From NCBI GenBank assembly GCA_964607755.1, contig CAZSMC010000012.1:18068-82067 (forward strand): a stretch of 64,000 nt of DNA, in the 5' to 3' direction. Positions 1 to 7,812 of this stretch are shown in pieces (within the stretch, counting starts at the first letter, position 1; each line of letters opens with the position of its first letter). The notes below the pieces were generated by a model that saw only the letters and a list, made by a program, of their open reading frames with translations, did no database searches and was not told where the DNA came from. The position numbers and the translations under genes were made by a program. Source of the DNA: CAZSMC01 sp964607755. Its GTDB lineage: Bacteria > Zhuqueibacterota > Zhuqueibacteria > Residuimicrobiales > Krinioviventaceae.

Positions 1-139
1 TTAAGCCGAGATATGTATTGGCCGCTCCCAATACAATGGCCAAAATGGCTCCTGTCAGTAACGCTTTGAATGTAAATTCTTTCATATTCGTGTTTGCAGG
101 AACGAACGGGGTCTGTTTTTGTTTGCTGGTGTCTGCCAT
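1..139 (-). CDS. OPT family oligopeptide transporter, N-terminal fragment
   Basis: The reverse strand opens with ATG at 139 preceded by a good ribosome site (CAGGAG). It reads about 46 codons to the window edge without a stop. The peptide has a short polar leader and then a first membrane helix of the type ending in GAANTYLGL. That is the conserved first-helix motif of OPT-family (YSL/oligopeptide) transporters, which import peptides or metal chelates across the inner membrane. It is divergent from ecfT, with about 215 bp between them. Only the first helix is visible, so the substrate and completeness cannot be judged. Family assignment rests on this short but characteristic stretch. Confidence 0.72.
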   Translation of the reverse strand, partial: MADTSKQKQTPFVPANTNMKEFTFKALLTGAILAIVLGAANTYLGL

Positions 140-354
140 AAACTTGACTCCTGATTAGTTTTTCACGATGAATAACTGTTTAATGATAGCCTGAAAAGAT
201 GAGGTTGATAAAAGGCAATCCTGTACTTGAAAAATAATAGGAAAAAATCGACAAAAGATCAAGTAAAAACAAAAAATCGGATGATTGTTGCACAGGGCTG
301 GGCGCTTGTTTTATTTTGAATTTACGTTGTTTTTTTATATATTTTTTGGTTATT

Positions 355-1152
355 ATGGCTTTTCTAAATGACATTAGTCTTGGACATTATTATCCGGGCG
401 ATTCGTTTGTACATAGGTTAGATCCCCGGACCAAGCTCATCGCTGTGATGATTTTTATGAGCAGTTTGTTGATTTCCTTTGAACCAATTATTCTTGCGCT
501 CTTTGTCATTCTTTCCATTGGTACGGTATTGCTATCGAAATTGCCGGCGTCTGTTGTTTTTCGTAATCTGCGGCCATTTATCTGGCTTTTTGGATTGACG
601 GTTTTTATTCACATGTTCTGGACAAAGGGCGAGGTTATTGCCCGGGTTCCGTTAATTCAGGCGCAAATCACACGTGAAGGTTTAAGCATGGGATTGGTCT
701 ATTCTCTGCGGCTCGCTTTATTGATTGTATTTGCCGCGATTTTAACATTATCCACGTTGCCGATCGAATTGACAGATGCCCTGGAACGGCTGATAAAGCC
801 ACTCAAATATTTCAAGATACCCACTCACGAGATTGTTCTTATGTTAACGCTGTCATTACGGTTTATCCCCACTCTTATGGAAGAAGCGAATCGGTTAAAA
901 AACGCACAGATATCGCGCGGCGCGTCGTTCGAAGGTTCATTAGTCCAACGAATTAAAAATATTGTTCCCTTGATTTTGCCGCTCTTTATTTCTGCGTTCC
1001 GGCGCGCTGATGAGTTGGCTCTGGCAATGGATGCTCGCTGTTATGCCGGCGGAGAAGGGCGGACAAGCTTTAAAAAACTCGTTTTTCAACGTAAAGATTA
1101 CAGCACACTGCTTTTTTCTATTTTAATTTTAATTCTCAGTATTGCCGTATAA
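355..1152 (+). CDS. ecfT: Energy-coupling factor transporter membrane protein EcfT (CbiQ family)
   Basis: Integral membrane T-component of an ECF vitamin/metal importer. It couples two ATPases to a substrate-binding S protein. The protein starts MAFLNDISLGHYYPGDS, the usual EcfT opening, followed by HRLDPRTK. Several hydrophobic helices follow. The two coupling motifs that contact the ATPases are visible: SRGAS near residue 187 and DARCY near residue 228, the latter in the typical FRRADELALAMDARCY context. Length (265 aa) is normal. I chose ATG 355 over an in-frame TTG at 316 because homologues begin here, though neither has a strong ribosome site. No EcfA or S component is adjacent. truA follows after 3 bp. 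Confidence 0.88.
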   Translation: MAFLNDISLGHYYPGDSFVHRLDPRTKLIAVMIFMSSLLISFEPIILALFVILSIGTVLLSKLPASVVFRNLRPFIWLFGLTVFIHMFWTKGEVIARVPLIQAQITREGLSMGLVYSLRLALLIVFAAILTLSTLPIELTDALERLIKPLKYFKIPTHEIVLMLTLSLRFIPTLMEEANRLKNAQISRGASFEGSLVQRIKNIVPLILPLFISAFRRADELALAMDARCYAGGEGRTSFKKLVFQRKDYSTLLFSILILILSIAV

Positions 1153-1155
1153 TAT

Positions 1156-1881
1156 ATGCGCAACATCAAGCTCGAGATCGAATACGATGGTACAGATTTT
1201 TGCGGTTGGCAAAAGCAGGCTAACGACCGCACAGTACAGGAAGAGGTAGAACGCTCTCTATCAATGCTGACAGAGGAACAAATAAAAACCATGGCTGCCG
1301 GGCGCACTGACTCTGGTGTTCACGCCCTCGGTCAGGTAGTGAATTTCAAAACACACAGCGAATTGCCTTTAAAAGCTTTTATCAACGGCGGTAATTCACG
1401 GCTGCCTTATGATGTTCGCATTATTTCCGCACAGGATGTTCCACCGAATTTTAGTGCACGCTATACAACCAAAAAACGATATTATCGATATTTTATCGCC
1501 AAACGCCCAATTGCAGTAGGGCGACGTTATGCCTGGATTTACCGGAAACCTTTAAATATACATCTCCTGCAGAGCATGTGTGACCCTTTAAAGGGCACAC
1601 AGGATTTTAAAAGTTTCTGTCAGAAAAATGCGGCTGTAAAACATTATTTGTGTCATGTTTTCGATGCGGAATGGAAAGAAACCTCAGAGCGTTATGTATT
1701 TGATATTTGCGCTAACCGGTTTCTTCATAATATGGTTCGAATACTTGTGGGAACAATGGTGGAGGTGGCAAGCGGACAATTGGAAGCAAAAATAAAAGAT
1801 ATTTTAGCGGCCAGAGACCGAACAGCAGCCGGGTCTACAGCTCCGGCGCTTGGCTTGTTTCTAATAAAGGTAGAATATTGA
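1156..1881 (+). CDS. truA: tRNA pseudouridine synthase A
   Basis: Converts uridines 38-40 in the tRNA anticodon stem-loop to pseudouridine. The 241-residue protein carries the invariant GRTDSGVHA motif, whose Asp52 is the catalytic nucleophile. It also has the opening strand IEYDGTDFCGWQ and the late FLHNMVRILVG motif that binds tRNA/uridine. Length and domain layout match bacterial TruA. It follows ecfT by 3 bp, an arrangement also common in Firmicutes (ecfT-truA), so co-transcription is likely. The start is the first in-frame ATG at the boundary. Confidence 0.95.
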   Translation: MRNIKLEIEYDGTDFCGWQKQANDRTVQEEVERSLSMLTEEQIKTMAAGRTDSGVHALGQVVNFKTHSELPLKAFINGGNSRLPYDVRIISAQDVPPNFSARYTTKKRYYRYFIAKRPIAVGRRYAWIYRKPLNIHLLQSMCDPLKGTQDFKSFCQKNAAVKHYLCHVFDAEWKETSERYVFDICANRFLHNMVRILVGTMVEVASGQLEAKIKDILAARDRTAAGSTAPALGLFLIKVEY

Positions 1882-1912
1882 ATTTTAACATCAACATCAC
1901 GTTGAGGAGATT

Positions 1913-2560
1913 ATGAAATTTTTTATTGATACGGCCAATCTTGAAGAAATTAATAAAGCAGTCGCTTTGGGTATATGCGACGGCGTGACCACCAATCCAA
2001 CGTTATTAGCCAGGGAAAGGGCATCTGCTGAGGACATCTATAAATCAATCTGTGATGCCGTTGACGGCCCGGTCTGCGCTGAAACTATCGGCACTACGGC
2101 GGAGGAGATTATTGAGGAAGGCTACCGGTTGGCAGAAATAGATAAAAAGATCGTGGTTAAAATTCCTTGCACAACCCAGGGACTCCTGGCAGTTAAAAAA
2201 CTGGAGGATGACAATGTTCGCACAAATGTCACGCTCATTTTCAGTCCCATGCAAGCGTTATTAGCTGCCAAAGCCGGCGCCACTTTTGTGTGCCCGTTTA
2301 TCGGCCGGCTGGATAACGCCGGCCATCAGGGGATGGAATTAATCGAGCAGATTTTGCAAATTTTCCATAATTACAGCATTGCCTCAGAGATTATCGTTGC
2401 CAGTGTGCGCGGCACGTTGCACGTGCAGCATGCCGCACTTTTAGGCGCTCACATTGCCACAATTCCTTTCTCTGTTGTCGAGAAATTGGCCAGGCATCCG
2501 TTAACCGATGCCGGTGTGGAGAAATTTTTAAAAGATTGGAAAAAAGTTCAGGGTCGTTAA
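1913..2560 (+). CDS. tal: Transaldolase, short TalC/MipB type
   Basis: Small single-domain transaldolase (215 aa) of the TalC/fructose-6-phosphate-aldolase-like group. It works in the non-oxidative pentose phosphate pathway. The Schiff-base lysine is Lys83 in VVKIPCT. The N-terminus MKFFIDTANLEEI and the TTNPTLL motif are diagnostic. A GAGGAG ribosome site lies just before the ATG. Sequence alone does not separate transaldolase from F6P aldolase activity; the length and TTNPTLLAR context favour the transaldolase subgroup. It sits 31 bp after truA and 6 bp before the htrA start. Confidence 0.93.
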   Translation: MKFFIDTANLEEINKAVALGICDGVTTNPTLLARERASAEDIYKSICDAVDGPVCAETIGTTAEEIIEEGYRLAEIDKKIVVKIPCTTQGLLAVKKLEDDNVRTNVTLIFSPMQALLAAKAGATFVCPFIGRLDNAGHQGMELIEQILQIFHNYSIASEIIVASVRGTLHVQHAALLGAHIATIPFSVVEKLARHPLTDAGVEKFLKDWKKVQGR

Positions 2561-2566
2561 CAAGTT

Positions 2567-3799
2567 ATGAGAGCAAAAATGAAATCTACTCTGCGGACAT
2601 TTACCGCCTTTGCCATTGGTTGTGTTTTTGCCACTGTTCTATTGGCGGTGTGTGCAGAAAAAACAGACCAGGACACGGATTTACTCGTCAAGGTTTCTGA
2701 TTCCATGGCGCAACACGAGGTTGCTCGGCAGAGCCGTGCTGTTGTCAATGATACGATAACCAAATCGCGGCACAATGCCATTACCCGTTCAGTGGCAAAG
2801 GTGAGTCCGGCCGTGGTCGGCATCAATGTCACAGCGGTGCGCGAATATTACCGCCCCAGCCCGTTTGCCAATGATCCGTTTTTCAGACATTTTTTCCCCA
2901 ACTATCGCATAATGCGCGAGGTCGAGAGTCTGGGATCAGGTTTCATCTTTTCACCGGAAGGGCATATTTTGACCAATTACCACGTGGTGGAGAGTGCTGT
3001 TGAAATTATCGTCACCATGGCAGGAGGAGATCAGTACGAAGCTGAGGTGATTGGCGATGATTTTAAGACGGATATTGCTGTTCTGAAAATAAAAAGTGAT
3101 AAAGAGTTTCCATATATTGACTTTGGAAATTCCGACGATATCATCATCGGAGAATGGGCGATCGCGCTTGGCAATCCTTTTGGCTTGTTTGACGTGTCCG
3201 CCAAACCGACCGTAACTGTTGGTGTTATCAGTGCCACGGGCCAGGATTTTGGCCGGCAATCAGGCGGCCGTGTGTATGAAGATATGATTCAAACGGACGC
3301 AGCTATCAACTCGGGAAACAGTGGCGGTCCGCTGGTTAATAGCCAGGGCAAGGTGATAGGTATCAATACTTTTATTGTTCCTGCCAGCGGTTCAACAGGC
3401 AACATCGGTATTGGTTTTGCCATTCCCATTAACCGGGTGAAACATCATTTGGATGATCTTTTAAAGTTTGGAAAAGTGAAACGCAACTTTTGGACCGGCA
3501 TACAATATGATGAACTCACGCCGATGGTGGCGCGTTATCTAGGCCTTGAATCCACTGATGGCGTCATTATTACTGATATAGAAACTAACAGCCCGGCGGA
3601 AGAAGCCGGTTTGCAGTATGGCGATGTAATTCTGAAAATAAACGGTAAAAAAGTAGTCAATAGCGATGATGTGAAAAAGATCATCGAGTCTGAAGACTTG
3701 AAACAGGGTGATACGCTCAAGCTCGTTATTTCCCGCCGGGGTGAGCTTTATGAAGCGAATGTCACATTAAAACCTTACCCAAAAAACAGGAAAAGGTGA
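2567..3799 (+). CDS. htrA: HtrA/DegP-type periplasmic serine protease with one PDZ domain
   Basis: Envelope quality-control protease. An N-terminal hydrophobic segment (about residues 10-30) acts as signal or anchor. The trypsin-like domain has an intact triad: His139 in TNYHVV, Asp169 in KTDIAVL and Ser252 in NSGNSGGPL. A single PDZ domain follows from roughly residue 300 (TNSPAEEAGLQYGDVILKI) to the C-terminus. One PDZ makes it DegS/HtrA-like rather than DegP with two. Length 410 aa is typical for that class. An alternative ATG lies four codons downstream (2579). purB begins 4 bp after its stop. Confidence 0.93.
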   Translation: MRAKMKSTLRTFTAFAIGCVFATVLLAVCAEKTDQDTDLLVKVSDSMAQHEVARQSRAVVNDTITKSRHNAITRSVAKVSPAVVGINVTAVREYYRPSPFANDPFFRHFFPNYRIMREVESLGSGFIFSPEGHILTNYHVVESAVEIIVTMAGGDQYEAEVIGDDFKTDIAVLKIKSDKEFPYIDFGNSDDIIIGEWAIALGNPFGLFDVSAKPTVTVGVISATGQDFGRQSGGRVYEDMIQTDAAINSGNSGGPLVNSQGKVIGINTFIVPASGSTGNIGIGFAIPINRVKHHLDDLLKFGKVKRNFWTGIQYDELTPMVARYLGLESTDGVIITDIETNSPAEEAGLQYGDVILKINGKKVVNSDDVKKIIESEDLKQGDTLKLVISRRGELYEANVTLKPYPKNRKR

Positions 3800-3802
3800 A
3801 AT

Positions 3803-5098
3803 ATGATTGAACGCTATACCCGGCCTGAGATGGGATCGATTTGGAGCGACGACAACAAGTTCAAATGTTGGCTCCAGATCGAGATCGCTGCCTGCCAAGC
3901 CCAGGCACAGTTAGGTTATATCCCGGGAAAAGCGGTTCGCGTCATAGAAGAAAGAGCGGATTTTGATGTGAACAGAATTCTGGAAATTGAATCCAAAGTC
4001 AAACATGACGTGATCGCTTTTCTCACAAATGTAGGGGAATATGTGGGCAACGAGTCCCGCTATATTCACATGGGAATGACTTCGTCAGATTTGCTCGACA
4101 CAGCTATGGCGCTGCAAATCAAGGAAGCCTCTTCAATTATCATCAAAGATATGAAAACTTTGCTTGATGTGCTGAAAAAGCAAGCACTCACACACAAAAA
4201 TACTATATGTATCGGCCGCAGTCACGGTATTCATGCTGAACCGACCACTTTTGGTCTAAAGATGGCATTGTGGTATGATGACATGCGGCGCAATCTTGAG
4301 CGGGTTGAACGCGCATCAAAAGCGGCGTGCCGGGGAATGATATCCGGAGCTGTGGGCACCTACGCATTTGTCGACCCACGTGTCCAGGATATTGTTTGTG
4401 AGAAGTTAGGGCTCGATTCAGCGCCAATTTCCACCCAGGTCGTTCAGCGCGACGTTCACGCTGATTTTTTACATGCATTGGCGCTTGTCGGGGCTGGAAT
4501 CGAAAAAATTGCCGTGGAGATTCGCCATTTGCAGCGCACTGAAGTTCTGGAAGCGGAAGAGCCGTTCACCAAAGGACAAAAAGGTTCTTCGGCAATGCCT
4601 CACAAACGCAATCCAATTGGTTGTGAAAACTTGACCGGACTGGCCCGTTTGTTACGCTCCAACGCCAACACTGCCATGGAAAATATCGCCCTCTGGCACG
4701 AACGGGACATCAGTCATTCATCAGTAGAACGTGTCATTTTCCCGGATAGCTGCATCCTCACCGATTACGCGCTGGCGCGGCTGACCCGTATTTGCGAGAA
4801 TCTTGTTGTCTATCCTGAAAAAATGCTCGAAAACTTGCATCTTACAAAAGGTTTGATTTTTTCACAGGCTGTTTTGCTGGCGCTGACAGAAAAAGGCTCG
4901 AGTCGCGAGGATGCCTATGCACTCGTGCAGGAAAATGCCATGAAATGCTGGCAGCAAGGACTTTCGTTCAGGGAAATCATATTAAAAGATAAAGGAATAA
5001 AAAAGTATTTGTCAGAAAAAGAAATCAATGCGTGTTTTGACGAAAAGCGCGCCGTTCGACATGTCGATTATATTTTTAAGAAAGCAGGAATTGAATGA
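3803..5098 (+). CDS. purB: Adenylosuccinate lyase
   Basis: Catalyses two beta-eliminations in purine synthesis: SAICAR to AICAR and adenylosuccinate to AMP. The protein (431 aa) opens with the family sequence MIERYTRPEMGSIWSD. It contains the fumarase/lyase superfamily signature loop GSSAMPHKRNP (about residues 261-271), plus HMGMTSSDLLDTA and GRSHGIHAEPTTFG for substrate binding. Length is standard. The next gene is a purC-like protein, consistent with a purine pair, although that neighbour appears to have lost key residues. Confidence 0.96.
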   Translation: MIERYTRPEMGSIWSDDNKFKCWLQIEIAACQAQAQLGYIPGKAVRVIEERADFDVNRILEIESKVKHDVIAFLTNVGEYVGNESRYIHMGMTSSDLLDTAMALQIKEASSIIIKDMKTLLDVLKKQALTHKNTICIGRSHGIHAEPTTFGLKMALWYDDMRRNLERVERASKAACRGMISGAVGTYAFVDPRVQDIVCEKLGLDSAPISTQVVQRDVHADFLHALALVGAGIEKIAVEIRHLQRTEVLEAEEPFTKGQKGSSAMPHKRNPIGCENLTGLARLLRSNANTAMENIALWHERDISHSSVERVIFPDSCILTDYALARLTRICENLVVYPEKMLENLHLTKGLIFSQAVLLALTEKGSSREDAYALVQENAMKCWQQGLSFREIILKDKGIKKYLSEKEINACFDEKRAVRHVDYIFKKAGIE

Positions 5099-5136
5099 TA
5101 ATTATCTTCTTTTTGAACATAATGTGAAAGGAGATC

Positions 5137-5805
5137 GTGTTGAAAAAGAAAGTATATGAAGACCAGGTTCATGCGATTTACGAGGGCGAAAAGGAAAACG
5201 AACAAATTATCGAGCTGAAAAACGATATTGTCAATTCCTCAGGTCATAAAAGGGGCACGGCAAAAAACAAAGGGCAAGCCAATGCGCATTGTGCAGCTCA
5301 CCTTTACCGGCTTTTGGAAAGCTACCAGATCGCAAATAACTTTAAAAAGATGAATGCGTCAAACAAATTAACGGTGGAAAAGGTCGAATGGATTCCTTTT
5401 GAAGTGTCAATTACAAATTACTCTGATGGCAATAAACTCAAAGGTCCAAAAATCGGATATGTTCTTAAACAAGAGGAAGGGGACAAAATCATTCGGGGAA
5501 AAGATATTCTGAAAGAGAATTTTGTCAGCCAGGCAGAGCTGCATGAAATTCGCCGGCAATCTTTAAAAATTAATGTGATTTTGCAGGATTTCTTTGACCG
5601 GCGCGACTTGACACTGACATATTTGCTTTTACAATTCGGCCATATTGGCGAACGTATGGGCATCGCTGATACAATTACGTTCGACACGTGTTATCTGGAG
5701 GAAAAAGAAGGCAGGAGGAAATACGATCCGGATAACATGAGCCGAAATGCAAAACAGGCTGAAGAACTCTATGAAGATTTAAAAAATCGTATCATACTTT
5801 CATGA
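5137..5805 (+). CDS. Degenerate SAICAR synthetase (PurC)-like protein
   Basis: The 222-residue protein aligns along its length with phosphoribosylaminoimidazole-succinocarboxamide synthase. It has YEG near residue 15, the VEWIPFEV strand at 83-90, and ITFDTCYL at 180-187 where PurC has ISPDTCRLWD. Many active-site positions have changed. The EGKxKK nucleotide loop is EGEKEN. The VRN arginine region is ITN (92-94). The DFKLEFG metal-binding strand is YLLLQFG (162-168). The gene is intact with a strong AAGGAG site. Start is GTG 5137, though TTG 5140 has better spacing. It sits between purB and psd and overlaps psd by 4 bp. It may be a pseudoenzyme or a repurposed paralogue; activity is doubtful. 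Confidence 0.62.
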   Translation: MLKKKVYEDQVHAIYEGEKENEQIIELKNDIVNSSGHKRGTAKNKGQANAHCAAHLYRLLESYQIANNFKKMNASNKLTVEKVEWIPFEVSITNYSDGNKLKGPKIGYVLKQEEGDKIIRGKDILKENFVSQAELHEIRRQSLKINVILQDFFDRRDLTLTYLLLQFGHIGERMGIADTITFDTCYLEEKEGRRKYDPDNMSRNAKQAEELYEDLKNRIILS

Positions 5806-6458
5806 TTAGCAAAGAAGGATTTTCAACAATTTTTGGATTGGCTGCTTTTGCAGTGGTCATGTTACTGCTGGGTCTCTTTACGCCGGGCAAGGTGGCATTT
5901 GTTCTCGCCGGAATAAGTTTTGGCCTTTCTCTATGGTCAATTTACTTTTTCCGTGATCCATTGCGAAAAGCACCAGACGATCCGAATGTGATCGTCTCGC
6001 CGGCAGAAGGCAAAGTTATTGACATTGACAGGGTGACAGAAGGCGAGTTTATCGAAGGCCCTGTCACCCGGGTTTCCATTTTCATGTCTCTTTTTAATGT
6101 GCATGTGAATTATGTACCATACTCCGGGCAAGTCGATTATGTGCGTTACCATCGTGGTAAAAACAGACCGGCCATGACAGAAGCTGCGTCACGATGGAAT
6201 GTCAACTGGCTTACCGGTTTGCAAACATCGCATGGCAAGTTGGCTTTTAAACAGATCACTGGTTTTATGGCTCGCCGTATTGTCAATCATCTTCGATACG
6301 GCGATAAAGTTCAAACCGGTCAAAAATATGGCATCATCAAATTCGGTTCGCGAATGGAGGTCTATCTTCCGGACTGGGCTTCTGTCACGGTGAAAAAAGG
6401 CGATCAAGTCCGGGCCGGCGAAAGCGTGATCGCGGTGGTTAATGAACACGCATCATAA
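5802..6458 (+). CDS. psd: Phosphatidylserine decarboxylase (short, PSD-B type)
   Basis: Produces phosphatidylethanolamine from phosphatidylserine at the inner membrane. The 218-residue proenzyme has two N-terminal hydrophobic helices (about 9-45). It has the IYFFRDPLR motif and VSPAEGKV. The self-cleavage site FGSRMEVYLP is near residue 185; its serine becomes the pyruvoyl group. The short length and FGSR cleavage site fit the PSD group of alphaproteobacteria, archaea and FCB bacteria. It overlaps the preceding stop by ATGA and overlaps pssA by 17 bp, so translation is probably coupled. Confidence 0.94.
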   Translation: MISKEGFSTIFGLAAFAVVMLLLGLFTPGKVAFVLAGISFGLSLWSIYFFRDPLRKAPDDPNVIVSPAEGKVIDIDRVTEGEFIEGPVTRVSIFMSLFNVHVNYVPYSGQVDYVRYHRGKNRPAMTEAASRWNVNWLTGLQTSHGKLAFKQITGFMARRIVNHLRYGDKVQTGQKYGIIKFGSRMEVYLPDWASVTVKKGDQVRAGESVIAVVNEHAS

Positions 6459-7170
6459 AAATCAATATATTACTGTCCCTAATCTTTTCACTTCTGTCAA
6501 TCTGTTCTGCGGATTTCTTTCGATAACAATGACGGTTTCCGGTCATTTTGTTACGGCAGCCTGGCTCATTGTTGTTGCAGGCATTTTTGACGGATTTGAC
6601 GGAGTTATCGCCAGACACTATCATCTGAGCAGTGAATTTGGGTTGCACATGGATTCACTTGGCGATGTGATCTCTGCCGGCGTTTCACCCTCTATTTTGA
6701 TTTACCAATATTATCTCAAATCAATCAGCCCTGGTGAAGCTCTCGGTTTGATACTTTCATTTATGCCTTTGCTTTTCGCATCATTTCGGCTGGCACGGTT
6801 CAATGTGGTGACTTTCCGTGAAGGCCGAAAATCGTCGTTCTGTGGCATGCCCGCTCCTATGTCAGCGGTAACGTTGAGCAGTATTGTTATCATGAGTGAA
6901 TTCACACAAATAGCCTTTTTTAACAGGCTGCTTGTCATAATGGCTCCGATAGTCAGTCTGTTAATGGCGAGTACATTAAAATATTCGGGTTTTCCGAGAT
7001 TTTCGATCAAAGAACGCGGGTATAACCGGATCAAATTACTGGTGATAATGGTGACTATTTTCTGCGCTTTTCTATATCCCGTGTATACGCTGTTTATTTT
7101 TATGATGATTTACACACTATCCGGTGTTATTAAATATCTATGGGAACGAACCGCTCGCGTTCAAGTTTGA
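6442..7170 (+). CDS. pssA: CDP-diacylglycerol-serine O-phosphatidyltransferase
   Basis: Integral membrane enzyme that makes phosphatidylserine from CDP-diacylglycerol and serine, the substrate for the adjacent decarboxylase. It carries the full CDP-alcohol phosphotransferase motif DG-x2-AR-x8-G-x3-D-x3-D, starting at DGVIARHYHL (about residue 53) and ending at MDSLGDVIS. The motif is followed by multiple transmembrane helices. Length 242 aa is usual. psd and pssA together form the phosphatidylethanolamine branch, and their 17 bp overlap supports a shared transcript. Confidence 0.95.
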   Translation: MNTHHKNQYITVPNLFTSVNLFCGFLSITMTVSGHFVTAAWLIVVAGIFDGFDGVIARHYHLSSEFGLHMDSLGDVISAGVSPSILIYQYYLKSISPGEALGLILSFMPLLFASFRLARFNVVTFREGRKSSFCGMPAPMSAVTLSSIVIMSEFTQIAFFNRLLVIMAPIVSLLMASTLKYSGFPRFSIKERGYNRIKLLVIMVTIFCAFLYPVYTLFIFMMIYTLSGVIKYLWERTARVQV

Positions 7171-7279
7171 AAAGCAAGGCGTTAACAAAACTTAATCCTT
7201 GCAATTAATAAAAATCAGCAATATATTTAAAGTTGTTCTTAACAAGCCGTATGACTTATGTTATGTAAGGAGGTAAATT

Positions 7280-7459
7280 ATGTTCCCGGCGATTGGTATG
7301 CCCGAACTGTTGATCATCATGGTTGTGATCTTGCTCTTGTTTGGTGCCAAACGGTTGCCGGACCTGGCTCGAGGTCTCGGAAAGAGCATGAACGAGTTCA
7401 AGAAAGCAGCCGATGATGTCAAAAAAGAAATTGATGTGAGAGATGATTTCAAATCATAA
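7280..7459 (+). CDS. tatA: Sec-independent translocase TatA/TatE-like, 59 aa
   Basis: A short gene with a perfect AAGGAGG ribosome site at 7267-7273 and ATG at 7280. The 59-residue product has one N-terminal membrane helix (MPELLIIMVVILLLFGAK). The TatA hallmark FGxKxLP follows as FGAKRLPDLARGLG, then an amphipathic helix and a charged tail. TatA oligomers form the pore through which folded twin-arginine substrates cross the inner membrane. It is followed 24 bp later by a second tatA. No tatC is in the window. The Tat-type sulfatase at 45269 is a likely client of such a system. Confidence 0.9.
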   Translation: MFPAIGMPELLIIMVVILLLFGAKRLPDLARGLGKSMNEFKKAADDVKKEIDVRDDFKS

Positions 7460-7483
7460 ATTATTTTCGAATGGAGGTAAACA

Positions 7484-7699
7484 ATGTTAGGTGCACCAGG
7501 ACCACAGGAATTATTAATTGTCTTTTTCGTGGTTTTGCTTATTTTTGGTGGCAAGAAATTACCTGAATTGGCAAAAGGACTGGGCAAAGGTATAAGGGAG
7601 TTTAAAAAAGCTTCTTCTCATGATGATTCTGAAGAACAACAAAAAACATCAACTAAAACCGAAGCCACATCTGAAAAAGCTGAATCAACAAAAGAGTAA
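7484..7699 (+). CDS. tatA: Sec-independent translocase TatA-like, 71 aa
   Basis: Second TatA-family gene in tandem, with GGAGG upstream of ATG 7484. One transmembrane helix is followed by FGGKKLPELAKGLGKG, an amphipathic helix and an acidic, Glu/Lys/Thr/Ser-rich tail. It resembles the first copy most in the helix and hinge. Two TatA paralogues may give a mixed pore or serve different substrate sizes; sequence does not say which. A hairpin follows the stop codon, so the tatA pair may end a transcript here. Confidence 0.9.
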   Translation: MLGAPGPQELLIVFFVVLLIFGGKKLPELAKGLGKGIREFKKASSHDDSEEQQKTSTKTEATSEKAESTKE

Positions 7700-7724
7700 T
7701 AATTTTTCCTGTTTTAAAATTGTG

Positions 7725-7757
7725 GATGGTGGGATAAATATTTTTTGTCTCACCATC
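7725..7757 (+). terminator. Hairpin after tatA pair, possible terminator
   Basis: GATGGTGGGA (7725-7734) pairs with TCTCACCATC (7748-7757) as a 10 bp stem with one G-U pair and a 13-nt T-rich loop. The downstream tract is A/T-rich but has no strong T run, so it may be a weak terminator or an mRNA-stabilising stem. Confidence 0.45.
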
Positions 7758-7812
7758 ATTATATAAAATCGAATGTAAAAGGAGAACCTGGAAACCTCAC
7801 AATCCTGAATAC

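Noticed and set aside
180..374. 64-codon minus-strand frame between the OPT fragment and ecfT
   Set aside because: Overlaps the ecfT start, has low-complexity Lys/Phe/Ser content, no ribosome site and no family resemblance.
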